Part shown: positions 22,776 to 33,360 of the stretch, piece after piece
Layout of the letters: every line of letters begins with the position of its first letter
Numbering within the stretch: the stretch's first letter is position 1
DNA from: Callorhinus ursinus
Lineage: Eukaryota > Chordata > Mammalia > Carnivora > Otariidae
Direction: 5' to 3'
Length of the DNA: 64,000 nucleotides
NCBI RefSeq assembly: GCF_003265705.1
Contig: NW_020312904.1
Coordinates: 2,322,361 to 2,386,360 of the forward strand
Position numbers and translations under genes: made by a program
The notes under the pieces: model-generated
What the model was told of the DNA's origin: nothing
Database searches by the model: none
The model's input: only the letters and a program-made list of their open reading frames with translations

Positions 22776-23049
22776 ATGCCCCTCGCCCAGGGCAGCGGGA
22801 GCTACTCCACAGGGGCTGAGGTTTGCTCTGGCTCCCATGGGAACAAGAGGAAGGAACGTCCCAGGCTAGCGCCTGGGAAGAAGGAAAGAAAACCCCCTTC
22901 ATTCCTCATGGAATTTTCCAATCCTCTCCCAACTGCCACACAAACCATTCTGTGACAGCCCAACCTACGAAAAGGACCGAGGAGCAGGGTCATGACAGAG
23001 TAGCCATGGGCCACCCTCTGCTCATCTATTTCTACCCTCTTCTTTTAAA

Positions 23050-23195
23050 ATCTCATTTATTCAATTGATTGACAAATATCTGCTGAACACCTCCATGTTC
23101 AGGCACTATTCTAGGCACCAAGGATGACAGGATATAGGGTGTGAATGGTCCCTGCCCTCATGGGGTTTAGCTTCAGGGAGCAGGTAAACAACTAG
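23050..23195 (-). repeat. L2 LINE 3' end, antisense
   Basis: The L2 tail is clear in reverse: 'GACAAATATCTGCTGAACAC', 'TCAGGCACTATTCTAGGCAC' (23099-23118) and 'GTCCCTGCCCTCATGGGGTT'. Confidence 0.85.
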
Positions 23196-23199
23196 GTGA

Positions 23200-23880
23200 G
23201 CAGAAAGAGCTGACCCATGCCTCTCCCCAGATCCTCCACTACAAAACAAAGAAAAGCTGGGTAAAGCTTAATTTTTTTAAAAAGTTACAAACATAGTCAA
23301 GGTTGAAAGAAAAGGACCCAGGTACCTAAGGCCAGCCCATTGCAAGTGTACCTGAGCAGATGTAAGCCCCAGCATCTAGGGGCTAGGACGTTCATGCCCA
23401 TACAGGGCAGAGGACATGGCCTTGAACCGAGGCAGAACAGGGAAACCGAGACCGCCTGCATAGAGCAGGGCCCATGATGGGCAGATCCACTCTGAGAAGT
23501 GAACAGAAATGCCCATAAAAGAGAGAACTGACAAGGGAGGCCATGTCTGCATCCAGCTTGGATTGGAAACAAAGATCTTATGAAAATTACACATGTAAGC
23601 CTTGGTCATATACAGGTGCAAGGTCTGAACTTACAAGGTCAGTATGGAATAAAGGTCCTCAAACAAATAAATATTCCAGACCGATGAAAACCTGGGGTCC
23701 CTTGGCAGAAGCAAGGAAAGAAAGAAAACATTTTCAGTGGAGACATACCTACCATCCAGAGTCCATGAGACCCCACAGTTAAAAACAAAACAACCCATGG
23801 TGAAGATAAGTTCATGATAAATAATTACAAACCACATGAGTAACTAATCCACCAGAAGCGAGTGTGAGCAGACACCACAA
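23200..23880. other. Unique sequence
   Basis: A-rich unique DNA with no recognised gene or repeat. Confidence 0.35.
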
Positions 23881-23884
23881 GGCA

Positions 23885-24330
23885 AAGTTAGCAGCTGTTT
23901 TAGCCAGCTTGTCCTAGCTTATACTGTGTAACAAATAACCCCAAAGTCCCATGAGCTCGAGAAATGACTCACCTCTTTCACATTATTTCTCAGGAGCAGC
24001 AGCTGTGGGTTGGCTTTGGCTCTGTTCTGGATGTGTCTCCTCCATCCTAAACCCCAGCCTGCATGAACAGTCCCATGTGGGACATGTTCTCATGGAAGAG
24101 GGCAGTCCCATGTGGGACATGTTCTCATGGAAGAGGGGAAAACATGTGATGGCCCAGCCACGTGATGGTCCATGTATACAGTGGTCCCGCAGCTTGCTGC
24201 TAAAATGGGGCACTTTTGTTCACATGCATTTAGCCAAAGTGATCCCTGAGCTGATGTCAGTAGGGTGGGAAATACCTCTTCTTGCAAGGAAGCATTGCAC
24301 ATCACATGGCTACAGCAGGGATGCCTAGCC
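23885..24330 (-). mobile_element. MaLR (MLT1D-like) LTR, antisense
   Basis: 'GTGTAACAAATAACCCCAAAG' type block (23925-23945), 'TTTCTCAGGAGC' and 'GGGTTGGCTTTGGCTCTG' match the MLT1-like LTR read backwards. The centre contains a local tandem duplication. No internal ERV sequence is attached. Confidence 0.65.
24068..24137 (+). repeat. Perfect 35-bp tandem duplication
   Basis: Two identical adjacent copies, 24068-24102 and 24103-24137, each starting CAGTCCCATGTGGGACATG and ending GGAAGAGGG. The perfect identity contrasts with the decayed LTR around it, so the duplication is young. Each unit also contains a TCCCATGTGGGA palindrome. Confidence 0.95.
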
Positions 24331-24349
24331 CTCTTATGAAAGCCAGAGA

Positions 24350-25160
24350 ATAATTGAAAACAGCAATCCAAAGGCCTAAAATGTTAGAATCTGGTGAAAC
24401 CATAAAACTATTATGCTTAAAACAACTAAAGAGATGAAATAGGACCAGAAATCACATGGAAAAGAATGAGATTCTAAAAAGAACAAGCAGGTTTGAAAAA
24501 TACAGCCACACAGAATTTCTCAGAAGGAAAGATGTCATCATTTAAAGTGAAAAGTCGACTATTACCACTCAAACCGTAGTTCGAAGCAGCCGAAAAGAGA
24601 ATCCGTGGACTGGAAGACCAACGTGAGGAAATCATTTAAAAGGATCACAGAGGAACAAAGGGTGTAAAACTATGCCACAGGGGACTGGGGGACCAACGTG
24701 ATCCCGACGGGCTGCAGGTGTAATGAACTCCAGATGGCGAGCATGAGGAGAATAAGGCAGGCAGTAATGGCTAAGTGATTTCCAGAACTGAAAAGGCCCC
24801 ATTCGCCAAGCTGAAGATGCTCACTGACTCATAAACAGGATACTTAAAAATAAATGCACACCTGGACCCAGCATCAGGCAGTGTGAACAAAGAGGCACAC
24901 AAAGCATTGCTAAAGCCACGTAAGAGAAAATAGAGATTACCAACCAAGCAGGAGGGGGAAGGGAGGAGGGAGGAAAAGAAGGGGGAGGAGGAGGAGTGGC
25001 GGGAGGGGAGGGGACTGACAGTTTCTCATCCACAACGACTTTGGGGAAGGCAGAGTGTAATACCTTCAAAGCCCTGCAGGAGGGCGACTGTGAGTCTAGC
25101 ATTCTACCCCAAATGAAGCCAGTGAAGACTCTGTCTGGTGCCCAGTGTTCTGAGACAAGA
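24350..25160 (+). repeat. L1/HAL1 ORF1-region fragment, sense
   Basis: Degenerate ORF1-coding blocks: 'CACACCTGGACCCAGCATCA' (24859-24878), 'GAGAAAATAGAGATTACCAA' (24922-24941), 'GACTGACAGTTTCTCATCC' (25013-25031), then 'AATACCTTCAAAGCCCTGCA' and 'TCTAGCATTCTACCCCA'. Only ORF1-like sequence is visible, which fits HAL1 (half-L1) or a truncated L1. Frames are broken. Confidence 0.65.
24948..25016 (+). repeat. GGA-rich purine tract
   Basis: About 70 nearly pure purines (GGGGAA, GGAGG, GGAGGAGGAG units) inside the ORF1-like fragment, apparently an expansion. It could form triplex or G-quadruplex DNA. Confidence 0.85.
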
Positions 25161-25164
25161 GGGA

Positions 25165-25725
25165 GTACACGTTAGCCCTAGATGGCTCTGCTGGGTGGAC
25201 AAAATGCTTCTCAGAGCAGTTTTTACCCAAGTGCTTTAACTGAGAGCAAAAGCGCTCCCTCCTCATTGACTGCTGTTGTCACCACCAAAGACAAATACTC
25301 CCCAGAAGTCTATCGAATCAACCCGCGTGTCATGGCCCTAAGGCTACATTAACCAGGGTAGAGACCTACAGTGAGGGAGGGGAGGGTCCTAATGGAGCAG
25401 ATTTTCCATCAATCGAGTCTTCAGAGTAGAAGATCCATATAATCAGAAATAAAGCTCTGGGCTGAGTATAGATTGGGTTTCTTAGTGTCTATTTACAACA
25501 TTCCTTCCCTTGCATCTCAAAATGTTTAATGCAAATCTCCACACCACACCTCCTGGTTCACAGATTTGAAGACAGGAAGCCATCTGTTTTTGCAGAAATT
25601 GGGTGCTGGCCAGAGGTGGTGGTGAGAGTGTCTCCGTCCTCACCTTTGGAGCAAACACCCCAGTTGCTAACGATTTGACAAACCCTCCTCCCTCCTGTTT
25701 CCTCCCTGGGTTCAGGGTCAATTTC
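25165..25725. other. Unique sequence
   Basis: No gene or repeat recognised. Confidence 0.3.
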
Positions 25726-25729
25726 TAAA

Positions 25730-26110
25730 AAGCTCAAGTAGTGGGATTTGAAGATGTATAGAAAGCATATTTACAGCACGTGTCAATAAGGATGTATCAG
25801 GAAGTGCTGGTTTATAAGGAAATTAAATGAGATTATTATGGTGAAATTTATCGTTTAATCCGTGAGCACTGCGCAGACTTTGAAAGGTTAGACTTTGGAG
25901 TAATAAAGAGAGTGCATCCTAATAACAGCGGCACAGCGCAATATAACACAGCCATAAAGAAAGAGGGGACAGAATGGGAGAGAAATACTGCCCCTTCTGA
26001 GTCACCATCACTCACAGCTCTGCAGAAGCTCAGCGGACGGGAATGCGGCTCTGTCTCAGGCGTATTAATTAATAACACGAGAGGTCCTCCCTTCTTGTGG
26101 GCATCCAGGA
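25730..26110. promoter_or_regulatory. AT-rich candidate conserved non-coding block
   Basis: Cores include GAAATTAAATGAG (25820), GAGATTATTATGG (25830), TCGTTTAATCCGTG (25850), GGAGTAATAAAGAG (25896), CCTAATAACAGC (25918) and the palindrome ATTAATTAAT (26065). No coding or repeat explanation. Regulatory role is inference. Confidence 0.35.
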
Positions 26111-26114
26111 GAAG

Positions 26115-26230
26115 ACAAGCCTTGATATAGATACTGTGTCCCCAGTGGCTTGCTAGTGGGCCACTGAAAATGAGTAACACATCGTGTCTGCTCTCGGGGA
26201 ACGTATAATCTAGCGGGGAGACAAAGCACA
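26115..26230 (-). repeat. L2-like antisense fragment (weak)
   Basis: 'TCGTGTCTGCTCTCGGGGAA' near 26182 and 'CGTATAATCTAGCGGGGAGAC' match the reverse L2 text 'ccctgccctcatggagctta...tctagtgggg' loosely. Confidence 0.4.
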
Positions 26231-26234
26231 AATG

Positions 26235-27105
26235 TGGGTTCACGCCAGGTGCTCATTTAACCTATTCACTGGAAGGAGGCAGCCTGGGGGAGCGGAGGCC
26301 CCAGCCACCACGGTGCTCAGCAAGTGTATAAGCCACGGAACGTGAAGGCCACGGAGCCCAGACCATGGCCCGGACAACCCTGGGCTGGCCAAAGCCTGCC
26401 AGCAAGCCCTCTGAAGAGAATGCGGGGTCCCGGATTTTCCCCGATGGTTGACAGAGGCAGACAAGCACTCCCGTTTTGGGGGCCAGTGAAGACTCCCTGG
26501 ACACCCGTGGAAAAACAGAAAGTCCTCGCGGGTCCTTGAGAAGCAGCGACCAACCGGGTCAGAGGATCTGGGGAGGGCTATTGACGTGCAACCGTGGCGC
26601 TGTTTTTTAGGGGGAATTGAAGGGAATCTTGGGAGTAATTTTGATTACAAGCAATTTTCACCTCCTGGGTGACTTTAGAACCAAACTGTATACAAGACAC
26701 AACTCCACTGTAAACAGGTAATTACGTCCAAAGTGATGTGTGTGTGGTGGCAACAGGATGTTGGAGGCAGAGAAAGGACGATAAAGGGGGTGATTATCTC
26801 TATTTGGGGTTTTCAAAAGAGACTTTGCACAGAGGGTGAGGGTGGAATAGGGTCTGAAAAGGGAGAAGAAGCTCCCCGGGTCCTGACGTGGGGGGAGAAC
26901 GCACTGCAGGCCGAGGGCAGCCTTCCGAAAGCAGCAAGGGGTGACCGGGGACCACAGGCGGCCTGGTGCGCGTGGAAGGCGGGATGTGATGAGGCTGGTA
27001 AGGAGGGCGGCCACACGGCACCCTTTCCAGGCATGCCACGGAGCTTTGACTGCCTCCGGAAGGCACCCAGGGGGAGGAGCGCTTCCAGCAGAGCACGGAC
27101 AGGAG
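26235..27105. other. Unique sequence with one AT-rich patch
   Basis: 26590-26735 is AT-richer, with GGGAGTAATTTTGATTACAAGC (two TAAT/ATTA cores facing each other, 26631-26652) and CAGGTAATTACGTCC (26717). The rest is GC-rich with no gene seen. Confidence 0.35.
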
Positions 27106-27106
27106 C

Positions 27107-27121
27107 AGACTGGCATTTTTC
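27107..27121 (+). repeat. Target-site duplication, left copy
   Basis: AGACTGGCATTTTTC matches AGATTTGCATTTTTC at 27366-27380 at 13 of 15 positions. It flanks the SINEC together with its extra 3' segment. Confidence 0.75.
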
Positions 27122-27371
27122 TTTCCTTTTTTTTTTTTTTTTAAATACTATGAGCATTCAGAGTACATGGTTCTTTTTTTTTAAGATTTTATTTATTTAT
27201 TTGACAGAGAGAGACACAGCGAGAGAGGAAACACAAGCAGGGGGAGCGGGAGAGGGAGAAGCAGGCTTCCTGCTGAGCCCCAATGTGGGGCTCGATCCCA
27301 GGACTCTGGGATCATGACCTGAGCCGAAGGCAGACGCTTAATGACTGAGCCACCCAGGCACCCCCAGATTT
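27122..27371 (-). mobile_element. SINEC (Can-SINE) with apparent 3' transduction
   Basis: Carnivore tRNA-derived SINE on the minus strand: the head is at the right ('ACTGAGCCACCCAGGCACCC', 27346-27365), then a B-box like region (complement of 'CTCGATCCCAGGAC' near 27291) and a first A-tail at about 27172-27183. Beyond that tail are 28-30 unique bases (27143-27170) and a second tail of 16 A (27127-27142 as T), followed by the target-site duplication. Both tails and the extra segment lie inside the duplication, so they appear to have been inserted together. The element is non-coding. Pol III read-through is the family's known way to acquire 3' flank. Confidence 0.88.
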
Positions 27372-27380
27372 GCATTTTTC
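27366..27380 (+). repeat. Target-site duplication, right copy
   Basis: AGATTTGCATTTTTC, immediately after the SINE head. Pairs with 27107-27121. Confidence 0.75.
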
Positions 27381-27399
27381 AAAACTCCTGGTAAAGAAC

Positions 27400-28040
27400 A
27401 TGACGGAAAGGGTAAAACTGGGGGCAGAGAAACACCAGTGCAGCTCTGGTCCTAGGGAGACATGCTGCAGTCCAAACCACGGCCACCATGGTGGGGATAG
27501 TCAGAGGGGGTGCCGTGACAGGGCAGGGCCAGAAGAAAGGACCCTGGTGCCTGGTTGCAGGTCCCGTGCCCACAGGGGACTCATCAGAGACAGTGAGCAC
27601 CCTTCTCAGCCGTCACAAGGCTAAGTGGACTTGGAGTTAAACAAAAGGAAGACGATCCTGGGTGGGCCTGACTTAATCAGGTGAATCCTCAAAAGGGACC
27701 GGGTCCTTCCTGAAGGACATGACGTGACAGAGCCCGGATTGGTCACCGAGAAAGGAATTGAGAAGGCTAAGAGTTGAGAGCAGCCAGCAAATAAACCAGG
27801 GGCCTCAGTCCTGCTGTTGCAAAACACTGAATTCTGCCGACAAGCACACGAGCTTGAGAGAGAACCCCAAGTTCTGAAGGAATGCAGGCTGAGCCACGTC
27901 TCGATTTCAGCCTCTTGCGAGACCCCTGAGCACAGAACCCAACTCGGCCATGCACAGACTTCGGACCTGCGGACATGGTGCCGTAATAAACGGATGTTGT
28001 CTCAAGCCTCTAAGTCTGTGGTCATTTGTCGCATTGCATA
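27400..28040 (+). mobile_element. MaLR (MLT1-like) LTR, sense
   Basis: The clear part is 27653-28040: 'GATCCTGGGTGGGCCTGACT' (27654), 'TTAATCAGGTGAATCCTC', 'CTGAATTCTGCCGACAAGC', 'GATTTCAGCCTCTTGCGAGAC' and the LTR 3' landmark 'CTCTAAGTCTGTGGTCATTTG' with a nearby AATAAA (27984). The segment 27400-27650 is less certain and may be its decayed 5' end. Confidence 0.7.
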
Positions 28041-28044
28041 GGAT

Positions 28045-28535
28045 CACTTCTCACAGCAGGTGCCGGCTCAGGATCCAAGGGACGGAAGGGACACTGACAA
28101 CACTCTCTTTCACTTAAATGTGCACCTGCAAAAGTCATGCGTCGTGTGTGCAGCTCTGGGCGCGTGGGATTCCAACATTTTGGTCCCAAAACGAGGCCTG
28201 GTAACGGCCCCACTGACATAAAGGTTGAGGCTGCAGCTGGCTGCTTTGGGGTCCTCGTGTCACTGGACAGACAGAGGCGGGGAGGTTCTCGTGCTGTCTG
28301 GGGCAATGTACCCTAAGCATCCCGGGATCGCACCATGTCACCACACAACGGTGACAGGTAGGCATGCATCGGCAGCCACACTTCCTCTGCGGCGCTTCCT
28401 GGGGACCCCCCCCCCAGGGACAGGGACAGAAGCCAGATAGGGGCTGCAGCAACCCCGGGACCCTTAAGGGCGCAGACCACTCAGGAGTAAAGGTCGGGGT
28501 CACCCTGCAAGATGAGGAACCTACATGACTGCATG
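28045..28535. other. Unique sequence
   Basis: No gene or repeat recognised. A 10-C run lies near 28406. Confidence 0.3.
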
Positions 28536-28760
28536 CTGACTAAGGACAAATATAAAGTTTTTTTAAAAAAAAAAGATTTTATTTATTTATTTGAGAGAGA
28601 GAAGGCACAGAGGGAGGGGAAGAAGGAGAAGCGGGGGTCCCCACTGAGCAGGGAGCCCGATGCGGGACTCGATCCCAGGACCCTGAGATCACGACCTGAG
28701 CCGAAGGCAGACGCTTCACCGACTGAGCCACCCACGCGCCCCTGACTAAGGACAAATATA
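28536..28760 (-). mobile_element. SINEC with perfect 19-bp target-site duplication
   Basis: Head at the right ('ACTGAGCCACCCACGCGCCCC' region ending 28741), B-box complement 'CTCGATCCCAGGACC' near 28668, A-tail at 28558-28580 as T/A. CTGACTAAGGACAAATATA occurs at 28536-28554 and again at 28742-28760 without mismatch. This is probably the youngest insertion in the window. The tail shows T8 then A10, which as read from the SINE strand is an A run preceded by a T run, an odd tail structure. Confidence 0.97.
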
Positions 28761-28764
28761 GAAC

Positions 28765-30765
28765 AGGTGATGGATGAAGGAATTTCCCATCAACCCCAGC
28801 CTTGTCCCAGGCAGGTTGAGGCCCCCTTTTACCACCTCCTTGAGCCTCCTGCCTCACAGACAGTGCGTCAGTGCTGGGCAGCTTTCGCCCCTGGCTCACA
28901 GGCTGCAGATAACAAGGTGGACGGGAAGTCTCCTGAAAGAGACAGCCACACGGATGACAACTGTCCCTCTCTGCAGGGAGGGCAAATGTGTTAAAGCAGG
29001 TGCAGGTGCACTGGGGAGGCACAGGGCTGCCAATACTGTTGGAGGGGCAGACCGCAGACCCTGCAATCCTGCGCTGACCCCCGTGGGCAGGCACGGGCCA
29101 GAGACCTGAGGATGGCCCATCCTCAGCCCCCAGGGAGCTAGGGATCTCCTGCGATGCACCTCCACCAACGGGCCACACTGACCTGAGGTCTGGGGATCTA
29201 AACAAAGCGCAGAGGGACAGGGGCAAGTGGTGAAGGCCCAGGCTCTGCTGGGGCAGCCGGCCCACTTCAAGGGTCTGTCCTTCACCCTGTGTTTGCCACA
29301 TGGTGGGGAATGCCAACACTGGACATCTCCCCGAAGCAGCCCCAGGGCATGCCTGAGGTCTTCTCACTGCTGGGCTCCTGGCAGAATGACATCCAAACTT
29401 GACTCCCTGTCCTTCCAAGAAGTCCGTAATGATGCATCATAAACACCCTTCTGTTAAAGGCAGTCTGAACAGATTCTCCATTGCCTACAACGAAGATCCC
29501 TGAATAACATATGGGTTGATGGGACATCCATTGGGGAATGTCGCTAATGAATTAAGTCAAGGTGAAGAGAGGTACAAGCTAGAGTTCCAGAGGCCATATG
29601 GGAGCAACTGAATCTTTCAGGGTGAGGGGCCAACGTGCAAGCCAGGGGAAGGCCAGGGATGGACCGTGTCTAGCGGGTCCCCCGAAGAATCCCATCAAGA
29701 CATGCTAGTGGGAATGTGAAGCAGAAGATTAGGAGCTCAGCCCTCTGGAGAGAAGCATCCTGTCTGCTCCTGACCAGCCTCCCAAGTGGGAGAAAAGATT
29801 TGGAGCACTTAAGTTAGAAAAAAATATTGGAGACAGCTTTGGTTAAGAGCAAGACCACTCTTCACATGCTGGGTCATTTGGATGAATACATCATTTGGCA
29901 TATGGGGTTGCTGAGCCTCGCTGTTCAAGTCTTATGCGACCAAAGGATGTAAAAGGACCGCTTTCACAGTCTTCAAGGGCTCGTGCTATTTGAGAAGAGA
30001 GACACCAGTGACCCCAGAGAGAGGCCCCCATCATCTCCGACTCCATCCTGCCTGGCCTCCCACACTCCCTGCCACAGCCCAGAGAAAGAGTGGGAGCAAC
30101 TGGGAGCATTGACAGACGGTGATTATGACCGTGTGGAAACTTCTAGGAGGAGGTGGAATCTTGCCAAGCCTCGGAAGATGGGTGGTAGGAACTGAAACCC
30201 AGGCAGCGGGCAGAGCTTACACAGGCGTGGACCCACAACCTCTGGGAATGGCCAATACCTGCTGGGAGGCTGCATGTGGTTAAAGCATCAGGAGTGCGGC
30301 AGTGAGTGGGGGGCTCGAACCTGGGGCAGAGAACGGGCGGCGCAGAGTTAGCCTCCTCAGGGAAGAGAGCTGAAATGTATCTTTCAGGGGGATGGGAGGC
30401 CTCAGCTGTGGTCAACCGGAGACTGGTGAGGTCAAAGTGTTCCCTCCCTCGGTGGCAGATCGCAACGCCCCAGAGAGAAGCAAGACACACACAGACCACA
30501 TCACAGATGGGGGGCAGGAGGGGGGAGGAAGGTGCTCACCATCTACCATGCACTGTGATACTTTCCACTTGTGTCCGCCTCCCTGCCTAGGGCACAGCTC
30601 CATGCTTCTGCATCTCCCCCACAGGTAGCATACTCCAAGAATACGGTTGATGCCCCATAAACATGACCTGAAAGCAAGAGCAGACTGAACAGGACCATGA
30701 AATGAGGAGAAAGGGCCATAGGCAATGACCATCTACAGGCATCTGACCACTTACTAGAACTTTTC
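28765..30765. other. Unique sequence
   Basis: Two kb with no repeat I can name and no supported exon. It may include decayed LTR material near 29400-29530. Confidence 0.3.
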
Positions 30766-30774
30766 CAATGAAAT

Positions 30775-30935
30775 TTCACTGAATCTACAAATAGGGTCCT
30801 TTAATGTACGTATTATTTGTCCCCTTTTTTAGATGAGGAAGCCGAGACTGAGTAATTGCTCAAAACCACACAGCTGCTGTGTGGCTTCCTCTGGGGCTCA
30901 GACCCACGCCTCCTAATTCTAAGCCATGGACACCT
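30775..30935 (-). repeat. MIR SINE, antisense
   Basis: 'TTTTTTAGATGAGGAAGCCG' (30826-30845), 'AAACCACACAGCTGCTG' (30863-30879), 'GGCTCAGACCCACGCCTCC' and 'TTCTAAGCCATGGAC' follow the reverse MIR order. Confidence 0.85.
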
Positions 30936-31419
30936 CCCAGTGCGCCAGGCACTGCAAGCATGGACGCCCACGTGTGCAGTAGGACACATCAAGCTCATGT
31001 CCCTGCCGAGATGGATCAACATTCCTCCTCAACCCACTCTTCCTCGGCTCTTGTCACATCAGACAATGGCATCACCTCCACTACAAACACTGCAGAACCC
31101 AAAGAAAAAGACAAGATTGCCAGGAGAGATGCCATAGGCCACTACCATGGGGCGTGCAGCAGGGGAAGAGACTCGGGGAAGGATACTGAGAATAAACAAG
31201 CACAGAAGTAGGTGAAGAAGACGACATGTCATCACAGAAGCCAGGTGTAGAGAAAAAAGGGAGGGCCAGCAGCACCCAGTGCTACCGAGCTTTTCTACAA
31301 AGGCGTTTACAAAGGCACAGACCATCCACAGCATTCCCCCCCTTGGAATTGCACCCCCTTTTCATGGCTCCACACGATGATCCACACCCTTGCTGGGCAG
31401 CCAGGCCAGGCAAGTTGCA

Positions 31420-31475
31420 TTGACTGGTTGGTTGGCTGGTTGGTTGGCTGGCTGGCTGGTGGGTGGGTGGGTTGA
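31420..31475 (+). repeat. (TGGT/TGGC/TGGG)n simple repeat
   Basis: Tetranucleotide array switching from GGTT to GGCT to GGTG units. Confidence 0.92.
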
Positions 31476-31679
31476 TCAGCTCATTTTCTTCCTAAATGAC
31501 AAAATTCTGATCCTCACATCCGATAGGAAACTTACTCCCCACACCAATAAGTGGATCTGAATCGAGGATTTAGAGTGGAGACATGCCATATATGGATTTA
31601 ATTTATATCACTTCACCTCTACTTTCTTTGCACAAAAGAGAAAGAAAATGAAAGAACTCAGGTGGTGTGGTTTATTTTC

Positions 31680-32110
31680 CTGCCTTTCTGTTCAATGAGT
31701 GAGCAAGACACAAGAGATAAAAATCACTTTTCCAATTCATGCACATCCCTTACAATACGAGCAACTCGTTAGCTGTGTGTGCATTTAGCACCTGAAGATA
31801 GTGTTTTAATACAAAACAGCCCCAAAGCAAGCCAACGACTTTATCTAGCTCTCAAACAAAGAGATACCCACCAGCTGGAGTGTTGTGAGCTCTCTGAGAG
31901 ATCACATTGCAAAGATGTTTATAGGTGCTTTGAGGAATTATCAAAAGAAAACTGGCTGATTCAGGACTTCTGTCATCACAGAGAATTTAAATCCCACATA
32001 AGGAGCTCCTTGACTCTAGCACATGATTGATGTGCTTTCCATTGGTATTTAGCGAGCGTGCATGATGCAGAGCAAGTATGCTAACACAATCATGGCATCT
32101 GCATGCCCAG
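31680..32110. promoter_or_regulatory. Candidate conserved non-coding block
   Basis: Unique AT-leaning sequence with AGATAAAAATC (31713), TTTTAATACAAAAC, TTTATCTAGC (GATA-type, 31839), GAATTATCAAAAG (31935), CTGATTCAGG, ACATGATTGATGTG and CATTTAGCACC. Motif content is seen. Enhancer activity is inference. Confidence 0.3.
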
Positions 32111-32204
32111 CTTCATCCTACCCTCAAGATCTCACTGGTTTTCCCAAAAACTATGTCCTAAACTGGAGATCCAAATGATCCGGATGTGACCACTCCCTGC
32201 ATCC

Positions 32205-32310
32205 ATGCATCCCGCAAACTCTCATCAAACACTAGGTACTCCGTTTTGTTCTAAGCCCTGAAGACAATGGGATAAACAAGGCCCGCGCTCACAGTAGTAG
32301 ACACCCTCAT
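32205..32310 (-). repeat. L2 3' end, antisense (diverged)
   Basis: 'TCATCAAACACTAGGTACTC', 'TTGTTCTAAGCCCTGAAGAC' and 'GGGATAAACAAGGCCCGCG' match the reverse L2 tail in order. Confidence 0.6.
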
Positions 32311-32629
32311 ATTCCGGATGGCCGCAAGCCCTGGGTTAGTCCCAGGCTGAAGTCAGATTCTGGGCTTGGCTGGGTGACATTCATCCAGACGGCTTAGGTC
32401 TGGTGTGTCTGACAAATATCATCCCCATGCATCCTATTTCCAAGAGAAGCAATCTGGCTCTGACATGACATTGAAACACGGGGGCGGAGCGTGGCAGACA
32501 CCACGGCACGTCCTTCATGAGAGGGGCCACCCAGGCACTGGCCAGAGCGTGTCCCCACAGACCCCACAGTATTCTCTGGAGTGGTTCTCGCCCTGCACGT
32601 CCGAGTGGGCGTGAAGAAGTAGCTCCTGC

Positions 32630-32830
32630 CCATGTTTATTCATGCTCTATACTCAATTAGCTCCGAAGCAGTTGGAAGCCCAAGTTCAGAAGTAAAACTC
32701 CACTCAGGAGTCTCTTAAAAAATCCCTCTCCCAGTGGGAGGCTTTCTGGGAACAAAAGCAAACCCATTTAACTTATTATTAAAATTGATTATCCATTCTG
32801 CAAGACTCTCTGTTGCAGTTTGCCTGGAAA
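32630..32830. promoter_or_regulatory. Candidate conserved non-coding block
   Basis: TTTATTCATGC (32636), CTCAATTAGCTCC (32652) and TTAACTTATTATTAAAATTGATTATCC (32767-32793, read in overlapping pieces) give dense TAAT/ATTA cores in unique DNA. Confidence 0.3.
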
Positions 32831-33360
32831 GAAGGCACATGACCGATGACACCGACAGGGAAAATGGGCCAGAACCAGGCAGGGACCTTGCCGGCAGAAG
32901 GCCTCCGGCGGAGTGATTCACAACCACCCTTCCGCACTGAGCCAAGGGCTGGGGGCCAGTCAGAGTGAACATATGGTGTGTGTCAGGCAAAATCGCCCCC
33001 CTGTTGGCGCGGCCGTCCCCACTGGCACCGGAGCTCCCAGACCAAGCTTGAAATAACAAGTCCGAGTGGCAGAAGGAGGCCGGGTTGACCTCGTCACCCT
33101 TCCTTCACCCATGAGGCTGACCACGTGGGCTCCAGGCATCACCATCAATCAGAACATGAGGGCACATCAGGTTGGTGTGCTTGAGGAGGTGGCCAACAGG
33201 AGAGCGTCGTGGGGGCACAAGGAAGCCCTCGGAGGCCAACCCAGCTTAGGGGCTCCAGGAAGAGGAGCCACTCCCAGCAGGAGTCCAGCCTCTGCACGGC
33301 GCCGCTCACAGGGGCTGCTGGGGACATGAGACATCCCCTGTTGTATGCACCTCACAAAAT

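Noticed and set aside
28536..28760. tRNA gene (A and B box motifs)
   Set aside because: The tRNA-like head belongs to a SINEC with A-tail and target-site duplication. No cloverleaf-forming mature tRNA is present. The same applies to the other five SINECs.
32985..33012. MER20-like fragment (CAGGCAAAATCGCCCCC)
   Set aside because: Only about 17 bases match and the flanks do not, so chance cannot be excluded.
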